Shown: positions 9,255-15,572 of the stretch, one piece after another | Layout: each line of letters opens with the position of its first letter | How positions within the stretch are numbered: the stretch's first letter is position 1 | Source of the DNA: a virus | IMG/VR virus record: IMGVR_UViG_3300005533_000241 | Span: 1 to 24,240 of that record | Reading direction: 5' to 3' (one strand) | DNA length: 24,240 nt | Notes under the pieces: model-generated | Database searches by the model: none | Told to the model about the DNA's origin: nothing | The model's input: the letters and a program-made list of their open reading frames with translations, nothing else | Position numbers and translations under genes: made by a program

Positions 9255-9328
9255 GCAGGTAGCGAAGCGATGCGACCTGCAGGCCGCGAAGCAGTGCGGC
9301 CAATCCGGAAGCGAAGCGGTGCTGCCGG
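9255..9328 (-). repeat. array of three tandem hairpins with conserved GCGAAGC-RR-TGC core
   Basis: The gap between the Acb2-like gene and the next tail gene contains three copies of a 12-base core, GCGAAGCGATGC (9262-9273), GCGAAGCAGTGC (9286-9297) and GCGAAGCGGTGC (9311-9322) on the plus strand, with start-to-start spacing of 24 and 25. Each core is flanked by different but mutually complementary arms: GCAGGT/ACCTGC (9255-9260 with 9275-9280), GGCC/GGCC (9282-9285 with 9298-9301) and CCGG/CCGG (9305-9308 with 9325-9328). The ends of the core (GCG and TGC) also pair. Arms that vary while keeping complementarity point to selected RNA or DNA structure. The 24/25 spacing breaks any reading frame, so it is unlikely to be coding. 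There is no U-tract on either side, so it is not a simple terminator. Strand is given as the sense of transcription. Confidence 0.6.
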
Positions 9329-9378
9329 TACTTCAAGAAGGAGGGACACGGCAAAAAATTGACGTGCCCACAATTGTT

Positions 9379-9588
9379 TCAGCAGATCCCGTCAAGAGCG
9401 ATGGCAGCATTGGCAGTCATCATGGACTCACGTATCTTCCTGATAGCTGCTGTCTGGTCTGCGCACTTGGGAGTGTTTTCAAGCACTGTCTTGGCGTATT
9501 GGTGCGCGGCCTCTCTGATTGCCGAATACTTCGGCAACTGATCCTCGCGAGGCGAGTGGTACTGGAAAATGGTTTCCAAGTTTTGCAT
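9379..9588 (-). CDS. Acb2/Tad1-type hairpin protein, predicted anti-CBASS cyclic-nucleotide sponge, 69 aa
   Basis: This small protein matches the Acb2/Tad1 hairpin family pattern as I know it: an FQYHSP motif near the N-terminus, then a long first helix (KYSAIREAAHQYAKTVLENTP), a short polar turn (KCADQT) and a second helix ending in M-ANAAIAL. Acb2 proteins are small phage proteins that form hexamers and bind cyclic oligonucleotides, so that CBASS effectors are not activated; some relatives also bind Thoeris signals. Length (~70) fits the family. Two ATG codons follow each other after AGGAGG; the second gives the better spacing and is used here (the first would add one Met, start 9591). It lies 12 bases after the tail tube stop, so it would be made late with virion proteins. 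Family call is fairly sure; which nucleotide it binds is unknown. Confidence 0.78.
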   Translation of the reverse strand: MQNLETIFQYHSPREDQLPKYSAIREAAHQYAKTVLENTPKCADQTAAIRKIRESMMTANAAIALDGIC

Positions 9589-9600
9589 CATTCCTCCTTT

Positions 9601-10914
9601 CTACGCCGCGATCATGTACGCGGGAACGTTATTGACTACCGTGGCCTGAAAAACCTCGTTCACGCCATTCTTGATGACGTCCTGATCTCCTGCGGTGAGT
9701 TGCCACGTCAGCTCGACTCCCTGCGACGCAAGCTGAGTGGTGAAGTAAATGCCAGGAAATTTCATCGAGAGCTGCTGAGAGGGCCCGCTGTTGATGTTGA
9801 TTTGAAGCTCTCGCGGAGTGTCGTTGATGAAAAGAGTGCGGATGTCATCGACATCCTTGGCCGCAACCTGCAATGTGCATGTTGCCCGCTGCTTTAGCAC
9901 CTTCATGAACGTGGCGAATAATCCGCCACCTGGAGCACGATGCGGAGACATGTCCATTGCCAGATGTACTTGCCATTCACGGACACGCTCTTTGATGCTG
10001 CTGAGAGCTGTGGTAGTCAGCGGCAACGCAGCTCCTGCAATGAGCCCGGCTGCAGGAAGCTGAAAAGGAGCACCGATGGCGTTGGGGGCGACATTCTGCT
10101 TCGTCTCCGTGCCTGTGGCGTTGGATAGATAACAATTCCAGCCAGTCGCTCCGGGCATGGCTGCAGGAGAGCCAACTTGCGGCACGCTGTTCGCTGGAAT
10201 GACGATTGACGCTTCAGGCCCGGCCAGAGTCTCGCCGGCGGCCGTCGTGTACGTGATTCTTACGAAATAGGTCGCGCCAGCCAGCGCCCCATTGACCACA
10301 GCGCTCAATACCGGCGCGAGCTGCGGAGAAGGAACGCCAATCAGAATATCCGTATCGGACGCCAGCAAATATTGAGGAACCGTTGTGGGAGGAAGCTGCA
10401 CAGCACCGTCGACAAACTTGCCGGACCCAACCATCTTGAATTGTGCCTGGGCTGTGCCGGTATCCTTGCCTGTAAGAACAAGGTCGGAGATCGCCAAGTC
10501 CGGCATCTGATAAAAGATGTCGTTGGTGTCCTGAAATAACAGGCTCGTAACGGGCATCTGATTTGAGGACTGCAGAAACTTGAACACGTGAGTAAACGGG
10601 CCAGCCCCACTCACAACCACCGATCCCATCGAAAAAGCCATCAGCCAGCCAGCAAGAAAATTGTCCAGATCCCAGGTGGCATCGAAGCCGGTCGTATATT
10701 GAGTGGGAATTCTCACTGTAGGCCACTGATGCCCTTTGTTGGCCAACTGCTCATCAGAAAAATACGTCTTTTGTATCTGAGCAAAGCTTGTGCCGGGAAT
10801 GCGAGGCCGTTGCGTGTAGCTGGCCAGCGCCACGGGCTGCTGCAGTGCCGCCTGTTTGTTGGGCGCAAGCGCCACGTTTCTGACTTCCAGTAAATGTTGC
10901 GGCTCGTAACTCAT
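9601..10914 (-). CDS. major tail (tube) protein with inserted Ig/FN3-like domain, 437 aa
   Basis: Position and sequence fit a siphovirus tail tube protein. Residues 1-195 and ~305-437 make up the tube part, with QWPTVRIPTQYTTGFDATWD, FNIDTP-like LFINDTPRELQININ and a typical C-terminal GVELTWQLTAGDQDV. Between them, residues ~198-298 form an inserted domain, GATYFVRITYTTAAGETLAGPEASIVIP and then GATGWNCYLSNATGTET in order, the pattern of fibronectin-III/Ig-like modules that decorate phage virions. Such a domain would project from each tube ring and could bind surfaces weakly. The start overlaps the stop of the upstream 89-residue gene (ATGA). There is no sheath gene next to it, which supports a non-contractile tail. 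The tube call rests on context as much as on sequence. Confidence 0.72.
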   Translation of the reverse strand: MSYEPQHLLEVRNVALAPNKQAALQQPVALASYTQRPRIPGTSFAQIQKTYFSDEQLANKGHQWPTVRIPTQYTTGFDATWDLDNFLAGWLMAFSMGSVVVSGAGPFTHVFKFLQSSNQMPVTSLLFQDTNDIFYQMPDLAISDLVLTGKDTGTAQAQFKMVGSGKFVDGAVQLPPTTVPQYLLASDTDILIGVPSPQLAPVLSAVVNGALAGATYFVRITYTTAAGETLAGPEASIVIPANSVPQVGSPAAMPGATGWNCYLSNATGTETKQNVAPNAIGAPFQLPAAGLIAGAALPLTTTALSSIKERVREWQVHLAMDMSPHRAPGGGLFATFMKVLKQRATCTLQVAAKDVDDIRTLFINDTPRELQININSGPSQQLSMKFPGIYFTTQLASQGVELTWQLTAGDQDVIKNGVNEVFQATVVNNVPAYMIAA

Positions 10915-11180
10915 GAATTACTCTCCCTTTTCTGCGCCTTGGCGGGCGCGATCTTTTCACTAGGTGGCTCTGGCTTTGGCGCGATCTCAAACAGCGGGTG
11001 TCCATCGATCTTCTGGCGGCTGAGCACGACAAGCCAGTCGAAGGCTCTGGTGACGCGCTGAGATTGACCCGGCGAGAAAGCAAATTCATGTCGGCCTTCA
11101 TGGACGCGCACCATCGTGCCACCGGACCATTTAGCACCGAACTCACTGAGTTGCACATCGACAAAATCTTCCCCTGACAT
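10911..11180 (-). CDS. small phage protein between gp37-like and tail tube genes, 89 aa
   Basis: Unassigned small protein in the tail-completion region. Residues 1-65 look like a compact beta-rich fold (DFVDVQLSEFGAKWSGGTMVRVHEG, AFDWLVVLSRQKIDGHPLFE), followed by a proline- and lysine-rich disordered tail (PKPEPPSEKIAPAKAQKRE). In Mu-like phages this slot holds a short gp38-like protein of unknown role. Two adjacent ATGs follow AGGAGG; the second (used) has 4-base spacing, the first would start at 11183. The stop overlaps the tail tube ATG. Real gene by ribosome site, coupling and density; function not known. Confidence 0.7.
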   Translation of the reverse strand: MSGEDFVDVQLSEFGAKWSGGTMVRVHEGRHEFAFSPGQSQRVTRAFDWLVVLSRQKIDGHPLFEIAPKPEPPSEKIAPAKAQKRESNS

Positions 11181-11189
11181 CATTCCTCC

Positions 11190-11642
11190 TCAAAACTGTG
11201 CGATGGCTTCCACGCGCACACGAACTGAATACCAAGTCCCATCCTTGCCAAACTGCTCAGCGGTTGTGCCAGCCAACTCGATTGGTCCAGAGAACGATGA
11301 ATCACCATCGAGTGGAATTCTTTGTCCAGCCAGGGCTGCACGGACTTTTTGAACAAGGTCTTGCGCGCCGCCACGCTCGGTCGACACATCTCGCAGATCC
11401 TCAGAACCAACGAAAATTACCCAATCCTGATATGTCTGATAGGTCTTACGAGTGATATCGCGGCTTTGGTCTTGAGTGGAATCAAACATCACTAGCGCAG
11501 CAGGAGGCACGGCCAACAAAGTGCCTTGTTCGTCGAAGTCTTTGCTGCTTAGCGCCGAAACCTGCACAGCTTCTGGCAGCGATGCTTTAAGCAGAGCAAT
11601 CAATCCGGACTCGCAATCATCCATCCTGAATTGCGTTGGCAT
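11190..11642 (-). CDS. Mu gp37-like (DUF1834-type) protein, 150 aa
   Basis: The protein follows the gpG-like gene and precedes the tail tube, the slot of Mu gp37 or of a tail terminator. Features consistent with that family are MDDCESGLIALLKASLP at the N-terminus, a PPAALVMFDSTQDQS strand pair, the WVIFVGSEDLRDV strand followed by GGAQDLVQKVRAALAGQRIP, and a final beta strand TWYSVRVRVEAIAQF. This alternation of strands with a central helix is the tail-terminator-like fold seen in gpU/gp37 relatives. It would cap the tail or join it to the head. A GGAG site lies about 10 bases upstream of the ATG. Family assignment is by pattern and position, so moderate. Confidence 0.7.
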   Translation of the reverse strand: MPTQFRMDDCESGLIALLKASLPEAVQVSALSSKDFDEQGTLLAVPPAALVMFDSTQDQSRDITRKTYQTYQDWVIFVGSEDLRDVSTERGGAQDLVQKVRAALAGQRIPLDGDSSFSGPIELAGTTAEQFGKDGTWYSVRVRVEAIAQF

Positions 11643-11644
11643 TT

Positions 11645-12115
11645 CTATTTCGCTCCTGTCTGCACGTACCGCTCTATCGCGGCCTTGATCTTGCCGGGAT
11701 CTTCAGGACGAACCACAAGAAAGGGACGGGCTGGAATTCTCACCTTACGTCCTCGTCCGGCCAATCCACCTTCCTGCTGGATGCGCGCATAAATAAGGTT
11801 GGAGCCAATACGCAGCACATTGCCGGAGATCACATAGGCCGCATTGTCTGTGACTGAGTTGCGCAGCCTGCCGCTCTGAATAAGGGTCTTTCGTCCGAGC
11901 CCGCCTTTGCCACGCTTCAGAGTTGCCGGAGACAGCGGCCGCCACGATCCCGGTGGAGATCCCTGGTCCTGAAAAGTGCGGACGATAGAGCTGCGCATGA
12001 TCTGGCCGATAATCTTCAATATGGGTTGCGGATTGAGCCGTTGATTGAAGTTGCGCAGAGCAATCTGCACCTGCTGATCGTTGATGGCTATGCCGATTGT
12101 AGGGATATAACTCAC
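11645..12115 (-). CDS. virion morphogenesis protein (Mu gpG / phage tail completion family), 156 aa
   Basis: The sequence matches the gpG/tail-completion S family: an N-terminal IAINDQQVQIALRNFNQRL helix, IGQIMRSSIVRTFQDQGSPPGSWRPLSPATL around residues 38-67, then a LIQSGRLRNSVTD motif, IGSNLIYARIQQEGG and finally RKVRIPARPFLVVRPED. In Mu, gpG is needed for virion completion and attaches at the neck. In Mu the gene precedes the protease gene, whereas here it lies after the DUF1320 gene, as an HK97-gp10-like tail-completion gene would in a siphovirus. The start is GTG, overlapping the upstream stop in a GTGA unit. High confidence for family. Confidence 0.85.
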   Translation of the reverse strand: MSYIPTIGIAINDQQVQIALRNFNQRLNPQPILKIIGQIMRSSIVRTFQDQGSPPGSWRPLSPATLKRGKGGLGRKTLIQSGRLRNSVTDNAAYVISGNVLRIGSNLIYARIQQEGGLAGRGRKVRIPARPFLVVRPEDPGKIKAAIERYVQTGAK

Positions 12116-12540
12116 ACGTACCCCGCTAGGTTGTCGTCGCTGAAGCGCTCAACGGTTTGTGTGGGTCTGACGTCTCCAGCTCCGGACTGCGGAGCGGCAG
12201 CTACGGGTTGATCGAGAGATGCCTTCCCTGAAGCCACGTCGCGAAGGAACTGCACCGCATAGTCGTAGGCTTCGCTTACGTCCTTCTTCATTTTCTTGCG
12301 GCGCTGATAAAGGAACCACTCGGCAATCGTGAGCGTAAGTCCTTTGACTTGGTTGGACGCCTGTAAAGGGATGGTGTATCGCTGACGGCAGTACGAGTCT
12401 ATCAATGCAGATGACTCATTCAAGATGTCGGAGACCATCACCGTGTTTACCTTCCCGGAGTTGGTGTCATCGGTCAACTGAACCAACTCCAGGGCGGTAA
12501 TACGGCGCGGCGACAGGTCGTCTTGTGTCGCGTAGGCCAT
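12112..12540 (-). CDS. DUF1320 family head-tail connector protein (Mu gp36-like), 142 aa
   Basis: Residues 1-25 (MAYATQDDLSPRRITALELVQLTDD) are the characteristic beginning of DUF1320/gp36 proteins, followed by a helical stretch with NESSALIDSYCRQRYTIPL and TIAEWFLYQRRKKM, and a variable Ala/Pro-rich C-terminus. These are helical adaptor proteins that form the connector between portal and tail. The ATG overlaps the TAA of the gp35-like gene by one base, and its own stop overlaps the gpG-like GTG. High confidence. Confidence 0.88.
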   Translation of the reverse strand: MAYATQDDLSPRRITALELVQLTDDTNSGKVNTVMVSDILNESSALIDSYCRQRYTIPLQASNQVKGLTLTIAEWFLYQRRKKMKKDVSEAYDYAVQFLRDVASGKASLDQPVAAAPQSGAGDVRPTQTVERFSDDNLAGYV

Positions 12541-12704
12541 TAGTCCTCCTTCACGACGCGCTGCAGAACCTCAGCGCCGATTGACGATACTTCCTGCTGC
12601 GTCAACTCAAGCACAGATCCAGCGGCATGATCCTCACCATCGCGGCGCAGTGGAAACAACAGGCGATAAGCATTGCGAGTTGATTGAGATTTCTCGTTAG
12701 CCAC
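12540..12704 (-). CDS. Mu gp35-like small protein, 54 aa
   Basis: A short gene in the gp35 position between the capsid region and DUF1320. The translation from GTG at 12704 is MANEKSQSTRN followed by a YRLLFPLRRDGEDH segment and a VLELTQQEVSSIG segment, which matches a small-domain pattern common in Mu-like phages (Y..L.PLR.DG....G..LELT..E). An AAAGGAG site lies 11 bases upstream, a little far. The open frame extends upstream to 12896, but that part overlaps the 3' end of the exported-protein gene and looks noncoding, so the short form is preferred. The stop TAA shares a base with the next ATG. Function in assembly is unknown. Confidence 0.7.
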   Translation of the reverse strand: MANEKSQSTRNAYRLLFPLRRDGEDHAAGSVLELTQQEVSSIGAEVLQRVVKED

Positions 12705-12748
12705 GTTCTTTGCTACTCCTTTCACGGAAGAGATGTAATGACTTGCGC

Positions 12749-13222
12749 TTAGTTGAACAACAGGCGCACAGATGTAGTCGAGGCGTCCGTCTGAATACAC
12801 ACGTCCTGCCCGGACGGAACTTGCGCGCCAAGGTAGTACGTCTGCACAGGCGGATTCACAACCGGACCAAGCAGTACGGTTGTTCCTGTGCCGCAATTGG
12901 TTCCGGTGCCAAACTGGATGGTGAATGATCCGGCTGCGCCGGTTGATTTCTCCACTGCCACCGAACGAATGTAGGTCTGCCCCGTAGCTGGAGCGGCCAC
13001 TACACGAGTAAGGGTGGATGAGGCGACGGCAGGCGAAAGAATACTCAGGTCGCCGGTCTGAAGGATGTTCAGCCCTTGAGGGCTAGCGCCTGAGCCAATG
13101 AATCGCAGCTTGAGCAAGTTCTGCTCTCCAACTTGCTGCGCAATCACGTGGGCTGATGGAGCAGTCATCAATCCCACAATTACCGCTAAAACGACTACCA
13201 CCAAGATGGCGGCCTTTCTCAT
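12749..13222 (-). CDS. Sec-exported beta-rich protein within the head gene cluster, 157 aa
   Basis: The ATG at 13222 has a near-perfect AAAGGAGG site 7-8 bases upstream; the open frame continues to 13318 but that extension (MEVAENRQSC...) reads through an inverted repeat and is rejected. The N-terminus MRKAAILVVVVLAVIVGLMT followed by APSAHVIAQ is a clear signal peptide, with likely cleavage near residue 24. The mature ~130 residues are Ser/Thr/Gly-rich beta strands, with a GTGTNCGTGTTVLLGPV segment and a QDVCIQTDASTTSVRLLFN end; the two cysteines could form a disulfide outside the cytoplasm. The GTGTNCGTGT element resembles segments in metagenomic phage surface proteins as I recall. Head proteins are normally not exported, so this may be a late accessory protein acting in the envelope. 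Function unknown. Confidence 0.75.
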   Translation of the reverse strand: MRKAAILVVVVLAVIVGLMTAPSAHVIAQQVGEQNLLKLRFIGSGASPQGLNILQTGDLSILSPAVASSTLTRVVAAPATGQTYIRSVAVEKSTGAAGSFTIQFGTGTNCGTGTTVLLGPVVNPPVQTYYLGAQVPSGQDVCIQTDASTTSVRLLFN

Positions 13223-13260
13223 AATCGTCCCTCCTTTGAAGGTGATTGTTGATTGTTGAC

Positions 13261-13290
13261 GCCGTCCAGGGATTGCTCGCCCTGGACGGC
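13261..13290 (-). repeat. perfect 11-bp inverted repeat downstream of the major capsid gene
   Basis: Arms 13261-13271 (GCCGTCCAGGG) and 13280-13290 pair perfectly around an 8-base loop. It lies 68 bases after the capsid stop and before the exported-protein gene. No T-run follows on the minus strand, so it does not look like a standard intrinsic terminator; an mRNA-stability or processing hairpin is more likely. A weaker 6-bp inverted repeat (13330-13335 with 13349-13354) lies between it and the capsid stop. Confidence 0.6.
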
Positions 13291-13357
13291 AGCTCTGGCG
13301 ATTCTCCGCGACCTCCATTAGTTTGAATTTCCGCCGCGTGAATCAACGGGCGGAGCT

Positions 13358-14326
13358 TCAAGCAACCGTGTTGCGTAGCAGATATGCGCTTATGTTCGAC
13401 GTGACCTGCTGGCCATAATAGAAGTGGACCGACAGTTCGTCGCTTTTCGCGCTGGCCGGAGTGAGCCTCGCAATCTCCGTACTGAATCCTCCCACCGTCC
13501 CCGGAGCGTTCTTCCAGACAAACGTCTTTCCGAACGATGGATCTTGCGGAGTAGGATTGGGTTGGGCGTAAGCAAGAATTGCATTCTTACCCCAGACGAA
13601 GTTCGAGTTGCCATTGACATCGATCTGTATGGCAGATGCCAAGACGACACGTGGCACTCCGAACACGGCTGCAAGATCATCGAGCGTGACTTGGCCGCCT
13701 TTGGTGTACACGAGCCGCTGCACAATGGCCGGATGCACACGGAGCTTCTGATACACCGGATCGCCGATGATCATCAGATTGGCTTCCTGGCCGATCTGCC
13801 TTATCTGGCTCTTAGCCGTCTCGACATCGGTAATTGGAGTGGAGTTTGCGGCATCACTCCACTGCGAACCACCGGCAAGCGTTACAACGTTCGTTGGCGC
13901 GTAACTCACCGGGTTGGTGGCAAGAGATGCGGCGCGCATTTCCTCGCGCAAAAACAGCTTGTCCAATATGGTCTGCGTTGCCCATTGCTCCAGATTGCCT
14001 GCAGAAAAGTTGGAACGCTCTTCGTCCGGAATCTTGCGGGCCAAGGCGTGGTCCGGGCAGAAATATCGGTTCTTCGACAGCGTCTGCTGGATGCCTTCGG
14101 CGGGCGATCCCGGGGCGCGAACGTCGTTTTCACGCACCATCTGGTTTTCACGGCCAAACAACCAATAGAAATCCGACTGTTCTTCGACTTCGACGCGCGG
14201 TAGAAGCAGCTCTGCGACCAGCGTGTTGTTCCGGTAGAGTTGGGCAAACTGACTTAAGGCGACATCGATCTTGCCCTGGACGGGGTTGACCATAGCGCCT
14301 GCAAAATTGATCGGGCGTGTTGCCAT
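13358..14326 (-). CDS. major capsid protein, 322 aa
   Basis: This is the shell protein, expected to have the HK97 fold, and it follows the protease/scaffold and cement genes as in Mu-like heads (Mu gpT position). Recognisable parts are NNTLVAELLLPRVEVEEQSDFYW near residue 34, a charged E-loop-like region (RENDVRAPGSPAEGIQ, residues ~63-78), ILDKLFLREEMRAASL in the spine-helix region (~118-133), LMIIGDPVYQKLRVHPAIVQRL (~184-205), and a beta-rich C-terminus with VHFYYGQQVTSNISAYLLRN. The length of about 320 residues is usual. The start at 14326 has AGGAGG 8 bases upstream; the frame is open to 14368 but the extra 14 residues place the start upstream of the ribosome site. Confidence 0.85.
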   Translation of the reverse strand: MATRPINFAGAMVNPVQGKIDVALSQFAQLYRNNTLVAELLLPRVEVEEQSDFYWLFGRENQMVRENDVRAPGSPAEGIQQTLSKNRYFCPDHALARKIPDEERSNFSAGNLEQWATQTILDKLFLREEMRAASLATNPVSYAPTNVVTLAGGSQWSDAANSTPITDVETAKSQIRQIGQEANLMIIGDPVYQKLRVHPAIVQRLVYTKGGQVTLDDLAAVFGVPRVVLASAIQIDVNGNSNFVWGKNAILAYAQPNPTPQDPSFGKTFVWKNAPGTVGGFSTEIARLTPASAKSDELSVHFYYGQQVTSNISAYLLRNTVA

Positions 14327-14347
14327 CTGCATTTCCTCCTGATAAAT

Positions 14348-14361
14348 CCCGCCCAGGCGGG
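14348..14361 (-). repeat. short GC-rich hairpin between cement and capsid genes
   Basis: CCCGCC (14348-14353) pairs with GGCGGG (14356-14361) in the 60-base gap between the cement stop and the capsid start, about 20 bases before the capsid ribosome site. There is no T-run. It is one of four inter-gene structures in an operon whose genes otherwise overlap. Confidence 0.4.
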
Positions 14362-14386
14362 GAATCAAAATCGACTAGCGCTATGT

Positions 14387-14776
14387 TTAGACGCGCTGTG
14401 GAATAACGAACAGCAAGAACTCGTCGCCAGCATTTACTGCGGCCTCAAGCGCCAGCCCAACAACCTCGGTGCCAAGCACGGCCGGTGCTGGGGATAACTG
14501 TCCGGTTGCATCGTTGACCTGCACCCACTGCAGTCGGGCGATAGGCACGGCGGCTATTGCCGTGACTTCACCCAGCTCGATGACGGGGACAGGATCGCCA
14601 GGGTTGATGGTGGCAAGAGCAGTCACTCCCACTGCGCGGGAGCCTTGAGCACCGGGCAGTGCCACCGACGCAACAGCCGCACCAGCTCCAACAGCGACAC
14701 CAGCGGACAGGGCAACGTCACCGGTATAGGTGCGAGTGATATTCGGCTGCAGAACTCCAAACTGCGATTTGGCCAT
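14387..14776 (-). CDS. capsid decoration/cement protein (DUF2190-like), 129 aa
   Basis: A small Ala/Val/Gly-rich beta protein immediately upstream of the major capsid gene. The order ITRTYTGDVALSAGVAVGAGAAV, then GVTALATINPGDPVPVIELGEV and finally GTEVVGLALEAAVNAGDEFLLFVI is the pattern of DUF2190-type capsid cement proteins (an 'initial value, then parameterised beta turns' look), which bind to the outside of the shell and stabilise it. The start at 14776 (MAKSQFGV) has AAGGAAGG 4-5 bases upstream; an open extension to 14815 is rejected because it is Ala/Arg-rich and lacks a ribosome site. Role is inferred from family resemblance and position. Confidence 0.72.
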   Translation of the reverse strand: MAKSQFGVLQPNITRTYTGDVALSAGVAVGAGAAVASVALPGAQGSRAVGVTALATINPGDPVPVIELGEVTAIAAVPIARLQWVQVNDATGQLSPAPAVLGTEVVGLALEAAVNAGDEFLLFVIPQRV

Positions 14777-14832
14777 ATTGCCTTCCTTCGCCCGATCAGC
14801 GGCGGCGGCCCGCAAATAGATTGATATGTGAC

Positions 14833-14848
14833 CGCTGATAGATCAGCG
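14833..14848 (-). repeat. CGCTGAT/ATCAGCG hairpin downstream of the protease/scaffold gene
   Basis: Just after the protease stop, CGCTGAT (14833-14839) and ATCAGCG (14842-14848) form a tight hairpin. A further GATCAGCGG copy at 14794-14802 could pair with the first arm instead, giving two alternative structures in the 76-base gap before the cement gene. No T-run follows. Confidence 0.4.
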
Positions 14849-14852
14849 AGAC

Positions 14853-15572
14853 TTACACGTTGCCGGCTGCTGAATAACCGGGATCGTCATACTCTCCACT
14901 GGCACGCAAACGGGTTAGAGCTTCGCCGTAAGGAATCTTCTCTTTTAAAGAAAGCTCTCTTGCGGCTTCGGCCAAAGCAACAGATTGCTGATCGACTACA
15001 ACGCCAGTTCGCGCTGAAGGCTCAGTGAATTTGACGGACCTGCTGTTACCTTTGGCAGATCGTGTTGTAGTGACGGCAATTTCTCCTCCGGGCACCATCT
15101 TCGGAAGGGCTAACAGGAAATCGGCAAAGCATTCGGCGAGTGGCTTATCGACTTTCTTGTCGCCTTCGCCAAAACTTACTTTCGTGTCCGCCAGCGCCAG
15201 GTCTGAGAAGATCTGCGGGATTCCCATCTTGTCGAATGCCGGTATCCAACGCTGTCCGTCTTTGACGCGCTTGATTTGAGCCTCGGCATAGTTTGCGGCA
15301 GCCTTCTTCGTTTTCTTGTCGGACTTTGACTTGTCGTCGGGTTCGTCCTCGTCCGTGTCATCGTCGTCGTCGTTGTCAGGATCGTCTTTCGACTTTGCTG
15401 CGAACTTCGCCAACTGCTCTTCAAACTTCTTGGTCGACTCCGCAACTGCATCGGCGATGCGTTTTTCAAGCTCCTTCTCGTTCATCTCTCCGATAGTCTT
15501 GGGCTTGACTAAATCGGAGAAGAATTTCTTGAGCGATTCCATGAAGCTCTTCTGCATTTGCTCTGGGTCCAT
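14853..15572 (-). CDS. nested in-frame scaffold protein (Mu gpZ-like), 239 aa
   Basis: Within the protease gene, Met144 (MDPEQMQKSFMESLKKFF) is preceded by AAGGAGG with a 5-base gap (15578-15584), the strongest ribosome site in this gene. Internal initiation here would release the C-terminal 239 residues as a separate scaffold: a helical stretch with KELEKRIADAVAESTKKFEEQL, a very acidic run of Asp/Glu, a Lys-rich segment and a helical tail. Mu gene I/Z and lambda C/Nu3 use the same arrangement, with a protease whose C-terminal part is also made alone as scaffold. No separate scaffold gene exists in the cluster, which supports this reading. Confidence 0.6.
   Translation of the reverse strand: MDPEQMQKSFMESLKKFFSDLVKPKTIGEMNEKELEKRIADAVAESTKKFEEQLAKFAAKSKDDPDNDDDDDTDEDEPDDKSKSDKKTKKAAANYAEAQIKRVKDGQRWIPAFDKMGIPQIFSDLALADTKVSFGEGDKKVDKPLAECFADFLLALPKMVPGGEIAVTTTRSAKGNSRSVKFTEPSARTGVVVDQQSVALAEAARELSLKEKIPYGEALTRLRASGEYDDPGYSAAGNV

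Noticed and set aside
9255-9328. CRISPR array or coding repeat
   Set aside because: The units are too short (24-25 bases), have no unique spacers, and the 24/25 spacing breaks the frame. The frame in phase after the Acb2 stop has no start codon with a ribosome site.
12705-12896. Upstream extension of the gp35-like gene to 118 residues
   Set aside because: It overlaps the exported-protein gene out of frame, and the conserved part begins at the GTG at 12704.
13261-13290. Terminator after the capsid gene
   Set aside because: The stem is perfect but no T-run follows on either strand, and essential genes continue downstream.
13223-13318. N-terminal extension of the exported protein
   Set aside because: It reads through an inverted repeat and hides the signal peptide; the ATG at 13222 has a near-perfect ribosome site.
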